Counted from the stretch's first letter, positions 1-9,633 are shown. The stretch: 64,000 nt of DNA from Haloterrigena sp. KLK7 (GCF_037914945.1 NZ_CP149787.1:1984001-2048000), one strand, 5' to 3'. Notes: generated by a model from the letters alone, not told the origin. Numbers and translations are program-made.

Positions 1-566
1 ATGGGCGTGTCGCGGGCGACCGGAATAATCGTGTGATGGGGTTCGCCGACGATCGGCACGAAGTAGTCGACGATCAGATTGCTCCCGTACCACAGCAGGG
101 CGACACCGACGCTCCACACCGGGAAGTCCGAGATCCGGTGGAGCACGAGCGCCTGCACGACCATCGCGAGGTGGCTCCAGAAGAGGAACTGGTACATCAG
201 CGGGTTGAGATAGCTGTAGGCGTCGGCGAACGCGAGCAGCGTGTACGGCGTCCACAGCCCCAGAATGACGTTGCCGAAGAAGGCCAGCGACGTCAGCCAC
301 GGCTGTTCGTACCCCACCTTCCAGCAGGCGATCGCCAGCGCGATCAGCAGCGTCGCCATCGGGCTGTCGGGCACCCACGGCCACATCACCGCCGCCGTTT
401 CGCCGAGCTGGGGGCCGTAGTACCAGAATCCGAATACCGTCCCCGCGAGGTTGATCGCGACGACGAGCCACGCGAACCGCAGTCCGAGGTCCTCGAGGGT
501 CTTCGGAACGGGCGTGAGATAGGCCGGCAGCGGCTCCCGGTCGGGCAGCGTGGACGACGCGAACAT
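1..566 (-). CDS. DUF1405 family membrane protein (C-terminus outside window)
   Basis: The reading frame opens with ATG at 566 and runs off the left edge after 188 codons, so the C-terminus is missing. The visible protein begins MFASSTLPDRE and has several hydrophobic helices rich in Trp, Tyr and Phe (for example around FWYYGPQL, WPWVPDSPMATLL and FLFWSHLAMVVQAL). This pattern matches the DUF1405 (COG4347, YpjA-like) family of integral membrane proteins, whose function is unknown. It is transcribed away from the acetoacetate-decarboxylase-like gene, leaving about 107 nt between them for two promoters. Family recognition is by eye. Confidence 0.8.
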   Translation of the reverse strand, partial: MFASSTLPDREPLPAYLTPVPKTLEDLGLRFAWLVVAINLAGTVFGFWYYGPQLGETAAVMWPWVPDSPMATLLIALAIACWKVGYEQPWLTSLAFFGNVILGLWTPYTLLAFADAYSYLNPLMYQFLFWSHLAMVVQALVLHRISDFPVWSVGVALLWYGSNLIVDYFVPIVGEPHHTIIPVARDTP

Positions 567-673
567 CGTTTCGTCCGGCCCGACGAACGGGGCTCGCAAA
601 ACAGTAGCGGTTGCCGCCCGCCGCGTCTCGTTCGACCCCTGCTACTATTCGTGTCCGACCCGATGGGGCCCGT

Positions 674-1459
674 ATGCAACCCTCGTCCGAGGAACGGACC
701 CGCGTCACCCTCTCGACCGGTCACGAGATCACCCTCCCACTGGAACTCGAGTTCGCGATGGGCGGCGTGACGGTCCTCGCGCGGCGAGACCGGCTCGAGG
801 CGCTCCTGCCGGACGCGCTGTCCGCGCTCGGCGTCGCACCCGGGATCGGTTGCGTCACGTTCGTCGGGGTTCGGTATCACCGCGTCGGCGGTGAGAGGGG
901 CGACGACACCGCCCTCGAGCCCTACGACGAGTTCGCGGTCATCGTTCCCGCGGTCCGCGAGGGCCGGGGCGATTCGTCGATCGGCAAACTCGTCGGCGGC
1001 GAAATCGGCGGCTACGTCCACTGGCTTCCCGTCACGACCGACGCGTCGGTCGCGCTCGGTCGCGAAATTTGGGGCTATCCCAAGGAGCGGGCCGGGATCG
1101 GGATCGACGACAGCGCGCTCGCGTTCCAGTGCGTTCTCGACGACGGCGACGTCGATTCCGATTCCGATACCGGGGTGCGCGAACGCGTCCGCCTCGAGGT
1201 CCCCCATCCTCGAACGCGGATCGGGAGCCGCGAGCGCGACTGGACGCTGTGGAGCTACACGACGAAAGACGGTGCCCTGCTGCGCTCGGAAGCCGAGATT
1301 CGCGGGGAGATCGCGCTCGGGACGCCCCTCGGCGCGAGGATCGAACTCGCGTCCGATCTGCGAGCGGACCTAGGCTGTTGGCCCCGGCCGCTCGCGCGCC
1401 TGTACGGGACCCGAGTTCGCGCGCGGTTGCATTCGGGCGAACCGGTCGGCGACGCGTGA
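674..1459 (+). CDS. Acetoacetate decarboxylase-like (ADC superfamily) protein
   Basis: A 261-residue protein. The segment [13 protein letters not shown] (about residues 129-141) corresponds to the ADC-superfamily motif in which the lysine after GYP or GFP forms the Schiff base in true acetoacetate decarboxylase; here that is about Lys137. The upstream part, with a YHRVGG-type strand and EPYDEFAV, also fits the fold. I start it at the ATG at 674 rather than an upstream in-frame codon at 611, because the protein then begins just before the conserved part and the extra N-terminus is low-quality Arg/Pro sequence. Many haloarchaeal members are annotated only as ADC family, so the substrate is not known. 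It could be a non-decarboxylating relative. Confidence 0.8.
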   Translation: MQPSSEERTRVTLSTGHEITLPLELEFAMGGVTVLARRDRLEALLPDALSALGVAPGIGCVTFVGVRYHRVGGERGDDTALEPYDEFAVIVPAVREGRGDSSIGKLVGGEIGGYVHWLPVTTDASVALGREIWGYPKERAGIGIDDSALAFQCVLDDGDVDSDSDTGVRERVRLEVPHPRTRIGSRERDWTLWSYTTKDGALLRSEAEIRGEIALGTPLGARIELASDLRADLGCWPRPLARLYGTRVRARLHSGEPVGDA

Positions 1460-1575
1460 GACGGCGCGTCCCCGGCGTCGCTGTTCTCTCCCGGCCGACG
1501 CGTCTCGATCCTGTCACGCGTGTGATTCGGACTCGAACGGACACGCGTAAGTGCGGTCGCTCACAACCGCGTACT

Positions 1576-2490
1576 ATGACTGACGAAACCGACACCGATC
1601 TCGAGGAACTCAGACGCGGGACCGACCTCGTCAAGCGCGGCTTCGCCCGGATGCAGAAGGGCGGCGTCATCATGGACGTCGTCAATAAGGAGCAGGCCCG
1701 GATCGCCGAAGACGCCGGCGCGGTCGCCGTGATGGCCCTCGAGGCCGTCCCCGCGGACATCCGCAAGCGGGGCGGCGTCGCCCGGATGGCCGACCCCGCG
1801 GACGTCGAGGCAATCGTCGAGGAGGTTTCGATCCCGGTGATGGGGAAGGCCCGCATCGGCCACACGAAGGAGGCCCAGATCCTCGAGGCCGTCGGCGTCG
1901 ACATGATCGACGAGTCCGAGGTCCTCACCCCCGCCGACGACGCCTACCACATCGACAAGCGCGACTTCACCGCGCCGTTCGTCTGCGGCGCGCGCGACCT
2001 CGGCGAGGCGCTGCGCCGGATCAACGAGGGCGCGGCGATGATCCGCACCAAGGGCGAGGCCGGCACCGGTGACGTCAACCAGGCCGTCCACCACCAGCGG
2101 ACGATCAAGGGGGCCATCCGCGAACTGGCGGGCATGACCCACGAGGAACGCGAGGCCTACGCCCGCGAGATCGAGGCGCCCGCGGAACTGGTCCACGAGA
2201 CCGCCGAGATGGGCCGGCTCCCGGTCGTCAACTTCGCCGCCGGCGGCATCGCGACGCCCGCTGACGCCGCGCTGATGATGCACCACGAGTGCGACGGCAT
2301 CTTCGTCGGCAGCGGGATCTTCGGCGCCGAGAACCCGCCCGCGATGGCCGAGGCGATCGTCGAGGCGACGAACAACTGGGACGACCCCGAGCGACTCGCC
2401 GAGATCTCGAAGAACCTCGGCAAGGGGATGAAAGGCGACGCGAACGCCGACCTGCCCGAGGAGGAGAAGCTGCAGGGACGGGGCGTCTAA
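1576..2490 (+). CDS. pdxS: Pyridoxal 5'-phosphate synthase lyase subunit PdxS
   Basis: This 304-residue protein is the synthase half of the DXP-independent vitamin B6 pathway, which makes PLP from ribose 5-phosphate, glyceraldehyde 3-phosphate and ammonia supplied by the glutaminase PdxT. The whole (beta/alpha)8 family signature is visible: [20 protein letters not shown] near the start, [17 protein letters not shown], the lysine in VMGKARIGH that forms the sugar Schiff base, and the second lysine in [11 protein letters not shown]. The length is normal. pdxT is not next to it, so ammonia must come from a glutaminase encoded elsewhere. The start at 1576 gives a short acidic extension typical of halophiles. 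Confidence 0.97.
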   Translation: MTDETDTDLEELRRGTDLVKRGFARMQKGGVIMDVVNKEQARIAEDAGAVAVMALEAVPADIRKRGGVARMADPADVEAIVEEVSIPVMGKARIGHTKEAQILEAVGVDMIDESEVLTPADDAYHIDKRDFTAPFVCGARDLGEALRRINEGAAMIRTKGEAGTGDVNQAVHHQRTIKGAIRELAGMTHEEREAYAREIEAPAELVHETAEMGRLPVVNFAAGGIATPADAALMMHHECDGIFVGSGIFGAENPPAMAEAIVEATNNWDDPERLAEISKNLGKGMKGDANADLPEEEKLQGRGV

Positions 2491-2585
2491 CCGACTGACG
2501 GCGATACCCCGTCCGATTCGGACGGCTCGAAGCGCGACCGTTCGGCAAGCGACTCCGTTTTCTCCGTCCAGCGCCTCTGTTCCGT

Positions 2586-3365
2586 ATGAGTCAGACCACG
2601 TCCCCGTCCGCCGCCGAGCAACTGTCGGACCGGATCAAAGCGGGAACCGCGCGGTTAGTTCGGGAAACCGCCGACGACGAGTCGTCCGATTCGCTGTCGG
2701 CGACGGCGGCCGAACTGTGGGACGTCCTCGAGGAAGTCGACGACCTCCTCGGAACGATCGATCTCGAGAACCTACCCGACGTTATCGAGGCGTCGGCGCT
2801 GTCGGACCTCCTCGATAGAGACGAACTCCCGGCCGCGATTCGCGAGGGAGATCCGGATCGCGCCCTCGACCTCAGCACGATCCGCCGGGCCGTCAACTTG
2901 CGAGAGCTCTGGAACACCGTCGATCTCGTCGATTTCCGGCGGGAGCTGCGACAGCTCGAGGCCGAACTCGAGGACGTCGTCGGTCCCGATCTGCTCGACT
3001 CCTCCGGCGACTCCGAGGCTGCGGCCGAGGTCAGATCGTTCGTCGACGAGGTGAAACCCGACGCGACCGACGCGGCGCTCCAGCAGCAAGCGAAAGCGGC
3101 CGCGAAGGCGGCTCGGAGAGGAGTCCTCGAGGGCCACTCGAAATTCGAGACCCTGTACGAGTCGACGGGGCGCGACACCGGGTACGCCGGCCGGCGCCCC
3201 GTCTCGAACAATCCGACCGCGGTCTCGTCGGTCCCCTACGGACCGCTCCCGGCCGGCGTGTCCGCGCGAGTATCGACCGTGCCGAGGAACGTTCGCGGCG
3301 CGAAGGTCGATGCGCTGCCGCGAATCTACGGCCGCCGCTGGAAAACTGCACGCAGACCGAGGTAG
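2586..3365 (+). CDS. Haloarchaeal conserved protein of unknown function
   Basis: A 259-residue acidic protein with no domain I recognise. The first two-thirds look alpha-helical, with repeated Asp/Glu/Leu-rich segments (LWDVLEEVDDLLGTIDLENLPDVI, WNTVDLVDFRRELRQLEAELEDVVG) that could form coiled coils. An Ala/Lys helix (QQQAKAAAKAARRGVLEG) follows, and then a basic, Pro/Arg-rich tail ending KTARRPR. There is no signal peptide or membrane segment. It is 95 nt downstream of pdxS on the same strand and may be co-transcribed, but nothing ties it to B6 metabolism. Confidence 0.72.
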   Translation: MSQTTSPSAAEQLSDRIKAGTARLVRETADDESSDSLSATAAELWDVLEEVDDLLGTIDLENLPDVIEASALSDLLDRDELPAAIREGDPDRALDLSTIRRAVNLRELWNTVDLVDFRRELRQLEAELEDVVGPDLLDSSGDSEAAAEVRSFVDEVKPDATDAALQQQAKAAAKAARRGVLEGHSKFETLYESTGRDTGYAGRRPVSNNPTAVSSVPYGPLPAGVSARVSTVPRNVRGAKVDALPRIYGRRWKTARRPR

Positions 3366-3372
3366 GTGGGGA

Positions 3373-3723
3373 CTACCACCACGTCTCCGGCGTCGGAACG
3401 AGCCCCGCTTCGACGAGCGCGAGAAACGCGAGATACGTCACCGCTCCGCCACAGAACAGCGACAGCACTACGTCCGGCGCGGCGGCGGCGCCGACGGCGA
3501 CGACGAGCAGCGCCGCGGTGAGGGACAGTCCCCGTACGAGCGGTCGCTCCCAGTAGCGACGAACGGTCTCGTACGCTCGAGCGGCGACCAGTTCGAAGCC
3601 GATCGTTCCGAGACCACCGACCGCGGCGGCCGGCCACGAAACCGACGCTCCGACGGCGACGAACGCGATTCCGACGGCGGCGAGAACGAGTATCGCGAGC
3701 GCGGCGTCGGTTCTGTTTCCCAT
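3373..3723 (-). CDS. Small membrane protein, about four transmembrane helices
   Basis: This 116-residue protein is almost entirely hydrophobic: ALAILVLAAVGIAFVAVGA, a second Ala/Gly helix, LSLTAALLVVAVGAAAA and a last helix near VTYLAFLALVEAG, ending PTPETWW. The family is not recognised. It lies 27 nt downstream of the homoserine kinase stop on the same strand, so the two are probably one transcript. The converging gene at 2586-3365 ends only 7 nt away. Confidence 0.7.
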   Translation of the reverse strand: MGNRTDAALAILVLAAVGIAFVAVGASVSWPAAAVGGLGTIGFELVAARAYETVRRYWERPLVRGLSLTAALLVVAVGAAAAPDVVLSLFCGGAVTYLAFLALVEAGLVPTPETWW

Positions 3724-3750
3724 CGGGTCGACTCGAGAACGGAGCGACGA

Positions 3751-4632
3751 TCAGTCCCGGTACAGCGTCGCACCCTCGCCGATGCAGGTCTGATAGGCGC
3801 GACTCTCGATACCGATGGCGTCGAAGGCGTCGATCATCGCACCGGCGATCTCCCGCTGATCGCGGCGGCGACAGGCCGCGAGAATGCCCGGCCCGGCGCC
3901 GCTAACGGTGACGCCCGTCGCGCCCGCCTCGAGTGCGGCGTCGCGAACGCGGTCGTAGCCGTCGATCAGGGCGGTCCGTTCGGGGGTGACGATGGCGTCT
4001 TCCATCCCGCGGCCGACGAGGTCGGGGTCGTCGCGGGTCATCCCGACGGTCAGCGTCGCGGCGTTGCCGACGGTGTCGACGACGTCCTCGAGGGCGGCCG
4101 AGTCGGGGACGACCTCGCGCGCGTCGCGCGTGGAGACGGACATCTCCGGGAGGCAGGCGACGACGGGAATCGAGGCGTCGATCTGCGTGACGCCGTCGTC
4201 GGTGACGACGGTGAAGCCGCCCAGCAGCGAGGGGGCGACGTTGTCGGCGTGGGCCTCGCCGGAGACGAGCGCCTCGCCCTCGGCGGCGACGGGGACGAGC
4301 TCCTCTCGAGAGAGCCCGCGGTCGTAGAGCGCGTTGAGGGCGACGGCCGCGGCGGCCGCGCTGGCCGCCGAGGAGCCAAGGCCCGAGGAGGGTCGCACGC
4401 CCTTGTCGATCTTGATGTGTGCCGGTGCGTCGAGGGCGTCGGCGACCGCCCCGACGGTGTTCTGTTTCGGATCCTCCGGGATGTACTGGCTGCCGGCGCC
4501 GGTCACGGTAATCCTCGTTTCCGGTGCGCGTTCGACCCGGACCACGTCTGCGGGCGTCCCGAGGGCGACACCGAAGACGTCGAAGCCACTCCCGAGGTTC
4601 GCACTCGTCGCAGGTGCCCGCACGGTGAGCAT
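3751..4632 (-). CDS. thrB: Homoserine kinase ThrB (GHMP kinase)
   Basis: A 293-residue enzyme that phosphorylates L-homoserine with ATP on the way to threonine. The GHMP signature is clear: an N-terminal strand MLTVRAPATSANLGSGFDVFG, the glycine-rich ATP loop PSSGLGSSAASAAA at about residues 90-105, and a C-terminal loop TGVTVSGAGPGILAA. The length is that of archaeal ThrB. The ATG at 4632 is chosen because the protein then starts exactly at the conserved first strand; the much longer open frame upstream has no homology-like content. A TACCTTTTTG stretch about 27 nt upstream on the minus strand could be a weak TATA box. Confidence 0.95.
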   Translation of the reverse strand: MLTVRAPATSANLGSGFDVFGVALGTPADVVRVERAPETRITVTGAGSQYIPEDPKQNTVGAVADALDAPAHIKIDKGVRPSSGLGSSAASAAAAAVALNALYDRGLSREELVPVAAEGEALVSGEAHADNVAPSLLGGFTVVTDDGVTQIDASIPVVACLPEMSVSTRDAREVVPDSAALEDVVDTVGNAATLTVGMTRDDPDLVGRGMEDAIVTPERTALIDGYDRVRDAALEAGATGVTVSGAGPGILAACRRRDQREIAGAMIDAFDAIGIESRAYQTCIGEGATLYRD

Positions 4633-4734
4633 GCCGATTCCTTCCGAGACGGCAGGCAAAAAGGTAGCGGACCGCGACGGCCCGCCGGACGACCGACCGC
4701 AATTGCAAAGGGTCGCTGCTCCCGTTGACCCGAT

Positions 4735-6138
4735 ATGATCGGCGTCGTCGGCGGAACGCTGTCGGGACTCGCGGCCGCCTACCGGCTCGTCCGGCGCGGT
4801 CACGACGTTCGCCTCTTCGAACCGGGCGACGAACTGGGTGGTCTCGCGGCGACGACCCCGTCCTCGTCTCTGTCCTCGTCCCCGTCTCGGTCTCAGTCCC
4901 CATCTTCGCCGTCTGGCCCCGATGACACACCGATCGAGCGCGTCCCCGTCTCCTTCGCCCGTCCCAGGGACGAGGCCGCCCTCGAGTTGCTCGCGGAGCT
5001 CGGCCTGTCGGATCGCCTCGAGTGGCGGCCGATCCAGACGGCGATGTACGTCGACGGGACCGTCCATCCCGTCGACGCGCCCTGGGAGTTTCTGGCCTAT
5101 CCGCCCCTCTCGCTGTCGGACACGGCGCGGCTCGCGACGCTCCGGAGCGGGATCGACGTCCGCGGCCTCCCCCGTCGACGGCCGCGGTTCGACGCCTACG
5201 AGCCGTCGGACTACGCCGACGTCCCCGCCGAGGCGTTCGTCCGCGCGCACGCGAGCGACGCCGTCTACGAGCGGTTCTACGGACCCCTGCTCGAGGCCCG
5301 TTTCGGGTCGGCGGCGTCGGCGGTCAGCGCCGCGTGGGTGCTCGAGCACTGTCGCGGCCGAGGGGATCGGACGCGATTCGGCCGGGAACGTCGCGGCTAC
5401 TTCGCCGGCAGTTCGGCCGTCCTCGTCGAAACGCTCGCCGAGGCCATCGGCCGCGAGCAAATCAGTACGAACGCGCGCGTAACGGAACTCGGCGTGACGG
5501 ACGACGCCGTCGACTCGATCACCGTCGAGCGCGATGGCGCGAGCGAGCGCCACGCCGTCGACGCGGTCGTACTGGCGACGGTTCCGGAGGCCCTCGAGTC
5601 GTCGCTCGGCGCCTCGTCGGTCCCGGTCCAAACGCGGACCTGTCTGCGGGTCTCGACGACCGCCGAGACGCCCCTGACCGACGCCGATCGCGTGACGATG
5701 GTCGACGACGCGCCCTTCGGCGAACTCGTCGCGCCGACGGTACCGCGCTCGTCCGACGCGTCCGGCGGTCACCGGTACTACCTGCTGGACGGCGGCGAAG
5801 CGGTCGCCGCCGGTCGCTCGACCGCCGTCATCGAACGCCGCTGGCTCGAGGCGCTGGCGACCCACTTCCCGGCGTTCGATCGGAACGATCTCGTCGGCGT
5901 CGATTCGACGCGGATCCGGCAGCCGGTTCCCGACGGCGTTCACTCGCGCGTCGACGGGACGTCCCCGCAGGCGCGCTCACTCGATGCCCCCGACGGGGTC
6001 TTCGATGCGACGGTCGTCCGGCAGCCGCAGTTCCCCCAGCGACGCGCCGGCGGCGCGCTCGAGACCGGACTGCGCTGTGCGGCGTCGATCGCCGAACCGA
6101 GTCGGCGACTCCCGGCTCGACGACCGGCAGACCACTGA
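4735..6138 (+). CDS. FAD-dependent amine-oxidase/protoporphyrinogen-oxidase-like oxidoreductase
   Basis: A 467-residue flavoprotein. The N-terminus MIGVVGGTLSGLAAAYRL with LFEPGDELGG is a dinucleotide-binding Rossmann fold of the NAD(P)-binding_8/amine-oxidase type. The motif reads GGTLSG where GAGISG is usual. A second FAD contact is likely in VDAVVLATVPEAL. The segment YERFYGPLLEARFG resembles HemG/HemY-like and UDP-galactopyranose-mutase-like oxidases (Y-x-PL-x-x-KFG). Directly after the FAD loop there is a Ser/Pro/Arg-rich insertion, about residues 40-62. The gene is divergent from thrB with 102 nt between the starts. The substrate is unknown; a role in porphyrin or carotenoid oxidation is only a guess. 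Confidence 0.8.
   Translation: MIGVVGGTLSGLAAAYRLVRRGHDVRLFEPGDELGGLAATTPSSSLSSSPSRSQSPSSPSGPDDTPIERVPVSFARPRDEAALELLAELGLSDRLEWRPIQTAMYVDGTVHPVDAPWEFLAYPPLSLSDTARLATLRSGIDVRGLPRRRPRFDAYEPSDYADVPAEAFVRAHASDAVYERFYGPLLEARFGSAASAVSAAWVLEHCRGRGDRTRFGRERRGYFAGSSAVLVETLAEAIGREQISTNARVTELGVTDDAVDSITVERDGASERHAVDAVVLATVPEALESSLGASSVPVQTRTCLRVSTTAETPLTDADRVTMVDDAPFGELVAPTVPRSSDASGGHRYYLLDGGEAVAAGRSTAVIERRWLEALATHFPAFDRNDLVGVDSTRIRQPVPDGVHSRVDGTSPQARSLDAPDGVFDATVVRQPQFPQRRAGGALETGLRCAASIAEPSRRLPARRPADH
4856..4918 (+). repeat. Pyrimidine-rich TCTC/GTCTC microsatellite-like tract inside the FAD oxidoreductase gene
   Basis: The coding strand here is a run of short near-repeats built from TCNTC and CGTCTC units, encoding a stretch made only of Ser, Pro, Arg and Gln. 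It is unlike the surrounding coding sequence and is the kind of tract that can change length by slippage. Any change that is not a multiple of three would shift the frame of the FAD gene. Confidence 0.6.
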
Positions 6139-6253
6139 CACCGAGTGCGAGCGGAGCGAAGTACGAGTGCCGAAAAAACGGAGTAGTAACCGGCAGCGAT
6201 CGCCACCGTCAGTGATCGATCACCGCGAACCGACTCGAGTCGCGTGCGGGTCG

Positions 6254-9200
6254 CTACTCGTCGGTGTTGCCGAACGTGAACACGTCGTCGGTATCGCCGT
6301 CGTCGTCCGCGTCGTCTGACTCCGCGTCGGCGTCGGTATCGATGTCCGACTCGGCCGCGGCGTCGGTATCGGCGTTCGATTCGTCGTCGTTCGACTCGAC
6401 TGCGGCGTCAGCGTCGGTGTCTGCGTCGCTGGCATCCGCCGACTCGTCGTCTTCGACCGACTCGAGCGGCGTCGCCGCGCCCGCGTCGTCCGCGAGCGGA
6501 TCCGCTGTCTCCACCGTGGCGTCGTCGGATTCGCTGGACGCCGCTCCATCGACCGCCGATTCGTCGAGCCCATCATCGGTGCTGACGTCGCTCTCGTCGA
6601 TACCGAGGATCTCCTCGGCATCGAGTTCGTCGTCGGCAGCCGTCTCGTCGGCGGCCGTCGACTCCTGCGCCGACTGCTCGGTATCGGCGTCCGGAGCGGG
6701 TGCCGGCGTCGGCTCGGCGTCGCCCGCCGGCTCCGCCGCCGAATCGGTCTGGAACGTCTCGGTCGGCTGCGCCGCGTCGGGTTCGGTCGCCCGTTCGTCG
6801 GTCGTCTCGGGCGACTCGGTCATCTCGCTCTCGTCGGTCGACAGGGTGATTCCCTGCTCCTGCTGGTCGCGGTCCGACTCCTCGGCCCGCTCGTCCTGCC
6901 GTGACTCGTCGGTTCCCGCGTCGACCGCGGCGTCGAACTCGGGCGTACTCACTGCCGCGGACGGGTCGTCATCGTCGTCCGAATCGCGCTCGTCCTCGAG
7001 GGCCTCGCGGTCGATGCCGGTCTCGAATCGATCGAGCGCTTCGGAGAGCTCCGCGGCCTGGCCGGAGAGGTCCGAGGCGGACTGGGTCACTTCGGTCAGG
7101 GCCGTGGTCTGCTCTTCGGCGGCGGCGGCGACGTTCTCGGCCTCGGTGGTCGTCTCCTCGGAGATCGTCGCGGCGTCGTCGACCATCGCGACGACTTCCT
7201 GCGTCGACGCGGCCTGCTCTTCGGTCGCGGCGGAGATCTCCTGGACGCCCACGTTGGTCTCCTGGGCGAGTTCGGCGATCTCCTCGAGCGCCTCGACGGC
7301 CTCGGTGACCTGCTCACCGGCGGCCTCGATCTGAGCGCTGGTGCCCTCGACCTCGTCCGCGGACCGCTCGGTGCGTTCGCGGATGGCCTCGAGGCGGTCC
7401 TCGGCCTCGTCGGCCGCCTCGGCGACGTCCTCCGAGAGCGCCTTGACCTCCTTGGCGACGACGGAGAACCCTTCGTCGTCCTGTCCGCCGGCCGAGCGAG
7501 AGGCCTCGATGTTGGCGTTCAGGGCCAGCATGTTCGTCTGACGGGCGATCTCGGAGATGGTGTTGATCAGTTCGTCGATCTGCTGGACCTCCTGCTCGAG
7601 GCGGCGGATCTCGCTGACGGCGTCCTCCGCTTCGGTCTCGATCTGGTCCATCGCGGTGATCGCTTCCTGGGCGGCCTCCTGCCCGTCCTGGCCGGTGTCG
7701 ACCGTCCGTTCGGCGATGTCCGCGACCTCGTTCGAGGAGGCGGCGATCTCCTCGGTGGTCGTCGAGAGCCCGCTCATCTCCTGGTTGACCGACTGCAGCG
7801 ACTGGTTCTGTTGCTCTGCGCCGTCGGAAATCTCCTGAATCGACTCCGTGACCTGCTGCGAGGCGGATCGAACCTCCTCGCTGGAGGCGGTCACCTGCTC
7901 GGAGGCGGTCGCGACGTCGGTCGCGAACCGGTTGAGGTCGGCGACGGTCGCCTCGATCTCCTCGAGCATGTCGTTGAAGTCCGCGGCGATCTCCGCCATC
8001 GCTTCGTTGTCCGTCTCGGCGTCCATCCGAGCGGTCAGATCGCCGTCGGCGGCCGCCTCCATCACGTCGCTGTACTCGTCGGCCGTCTGCTCGAGTTGCT
8101 CGTTGATCTCCGCGATGCGCTTGCGTTCGCGTTCGGCCTCCTCGCGGGCGGATTCGGCCTCTTCGATCTGTTCGCCTAAGGCGACGCGCATCGAGTCGAA
8201 GCCCTCGTAGAGCCGGCCGATGTTGTCGATGCGTTTGGTCTCGAGGTCGACGTCGAGGTTGCCCTCTTCCATCTTGCTGGCCTTGTCTGTGAGCCGGTCG
8301 ATCGAAACGGCGGTGTTCCGACCGAGAACGACGCCGATCACGCCGATCATGAGCACGCCGGCGATCGTCGCGATTCCGCCCCACTGGCCGACCGTGTTGA
8401 CGAACCCGTAGGCCTGACTCTCCGGTTCGTGAGTGACGACGACCCAGTCGGTGCCGAAGACGCGCGCGGAGCTGACGACGTAGTCCTCGTCCTCGAAGCC
8501 GTAGGCGTCGGTGCCGAGGTCTAGCGAGGAACCGGCGAGCTGATGGGTGCCGGCGCTTTCGGTGCGGGCCGACTGGACGATTTCGTTGCGTTCGTCGCCC
8601 TCCGTGGCATATGTGGTGCCGAGCGTCTCGTGGTCCTCGCCGTAGCCGGCGTTGTCGAGCATTACCTCGTTGTCACCGTCGAGAACCATCGTCGTGACAC
8701 CCGATTCGTCGCCCAGACGGTCCGCGTACGCCTCGAGGTCCGCCGTGTAGACGATCGCTTCGTCGTCCGTTCCCGGAACGGACTGCACGTAGGTCATGAC
8801 GACGACGGAGTCGTTACCCAGATCGCGGTCGACGAGGTGCGCGTCGGAGACCCACGGGACGTTGTCGTTTCGGTGAACCTGCTCGTACGTCCCGGATTCG
8901 ATGCCGTCGATCTCGCTGGCTGCCGTTTCGCCGCCGTCGTAATCCGTACTGGCGAGGACCGTGTCGTTGGCGGTATCCACGTAACTGATCGAGTGGATAT
9001 CCGCGTCGAGGTGCTCTTCCCAGTCGAGGAACCGGCTCTCGACCGCGGCCGGCTCGCCGTTTGCGACGACGTCGGAGCGGGCGATCACTCCGATGGTGTG
9101 TTCGTTCTGCTCGTTCCACATCTGGAGGTTCTGGGCCTCTTGGCTCGCGAGCGACGTCTGGTCGTTCTGGACGCGGTCTTCGACCTGTCCAGTGATCCCA

Positions 9201-9319
9201 GCGGTCGCGGCCATCCCGACCACTCCCACACCCAGAGCGAGTATTAATAACATGATTCCGAACTTGACCGCGTATCTGCGGCGAATAGCTGTTGGTACCA
9301 ATCGTCGAAGGCCGTCCAT
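6254..9319 (-). CDS. Methyl-accepting chemotaxis transducer (halobacterial transducer, BasT-like context)
   Basis: A 1021-residue membrane receptor. In order: TM1 at about 17-40; an extracytoplasmic sensor of about 270 residues (Cache-like, with YVDTANDTVLAST and SVVVMTYVQSV); TM2 at about 312-332; a HAMP region; coiled coils; and the signalling hairpin with ISEIARQTNMLALNANIEAS and GFSVVAKEVKALSEDVAEAA at about 586-640. From about 775 to the end there is a tail of roughly 245 residues made mostly of Asp, Glu, Ser, Ala and Thr. Most transducers end soon after the second methylation helix, so this tail is unusual. The start at 9319 is preferred over an in-frame codon at 9364 because a TATA box lies about 27-30 nt upstream. 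It is divergent from a solute-binding lipoprotein, which suggests the two work together in sensing. Confidence 0.95.
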   Translation of the reverse strand: MDGLRRLVPTAIRRRYAVKFGIMLLILALGVGVVGMAATAGITGQVEDRVQNDQTSLASQEAQNLQMWNEQNEHTIGVIARSDVVANGEPAAVESRFLDWEEHLDADIHSISYVDTANDTVLASTDYDGGETAASEIDGIESGTYEQVHRNDNVPWVSDAHLVDRDLGNDSVVVMTYVQSVPGTDDEAIVYTADLEAYADRLGDESGVTTMVLDGDNEVMLDNAGYGEDHETLGTTYATEGDERNEIVQSARTESAGTHQLAGSSLDLGTDAYGFEDEDYVVSSARVFGTDWVVVTHEPESQAYGFVNTVGQWGGIATIAGVLMIGVIGVVLGRNTAVSIDRLTDKASKMEEGNLDVDLETKRIDNIGRLYEGFDSMRVALGEQIEEAESAREEAERERKRIAEINEQLEQTADEYSDVMEAAADGDLTARMDAETDNEAMAEIAADFNDMLEEIEATVADLNRFATDVATASEQVTASSEEVRSASQQVTESIQEISDGAEQQNQSLQSVNQEMSGLSTTTEEIAASSNEVADIAERTVDTGQDGQEAAQEAITAMDQIETEAEDAVSEIRRLEQEVQQIDELINTISEIARQTNMLALNANIEASRSAGGQDDEGFSVVAKEVKALSEDVAEAADEAEDRLEAIRERTERSADEVEGTSAQIEAAGEQVTEAVEALEEIAELAQETNVGVQEISAATEEQAASTQEVVAMVDDAATISEETTTEAENVAAAAEEQTTALTEVTQSASDLSGQAAELSEALDRFETGIDREALEDERDSDDDDDPSAAVSTPEFDAAVDAGTDESRQDERAEESDRDQQEQGITLSTDESEMTESPETTDERATEPDAAQPTETFQTDSAAEPAGDAEPTPAPAPDADTEQSAQESTAADETAADDELDAEEILGIDESDVSTDDGLDESAVDGAASSESDDATVETADPLADDAGAATPLESVEDDESADASDADTDADAAVESNDDESNADTDAAAESDIDTDADAESDDADDDGDTDDVFTFGNTDE

Positions 9320-9633
9320 AGATACAGTACGGATCTGAGTGTCGATATATAAATGATGATCCACTATTATCGAAGCTGATAACGTGTGGCGGGCGAATTC
9401 CGGTATTTTCGACCAAAATGCGATAGTGATTCACTCGCAAATACAACTAATCTGATTAGATCCTCTCGCATACCGAACTTTCGGCGCAAGTAGCACAGCC
9501 GCTTCGATCGGACTGACCGTCTATATGAGCTCGTTCGCCCGTCTATCGACCGAAATACCGATATTTAGAACCTGAATGATGTGTAGGCAGCGTCAACAAT
9601 CATTAAGACGTATCAGTAACAACAGCTGTCAAG
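9320..9633. promoter_or_regulatory. Divergent promoter region between transducer and binding-protein genes
   Basis: This 314-nt gene-free stretch holds both promoters. On the minus strand TTTATATATC at 9344-9353 sits about 27-30 nt before the transducer ATG, which predicts a leaderless transcript. On the plus side there is an AT-rich segment with a small dyad, AAATA-CCGA-TATTT, near 9553-9566, and CATTAAG about 30 nt before the ATG at 9634. A shared regulator is possible. No other gene is visible. Confidence 0.6.

Noticed and set aside
3890-5943. Upstream part of the 730-codon open frame containing thrB
   Set aside because: Sequence beyond the ATG at 4632 is antisense to the FAD oxidoreductase gene and lacks kinase-like content.
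6264-7334. 356-codon Ser/Ala-rich frame opposite the transducer tail
   Set aside because: It is the antisense image of the Asp/Glu/Ser-coded acidic tail; composition alone explains it.
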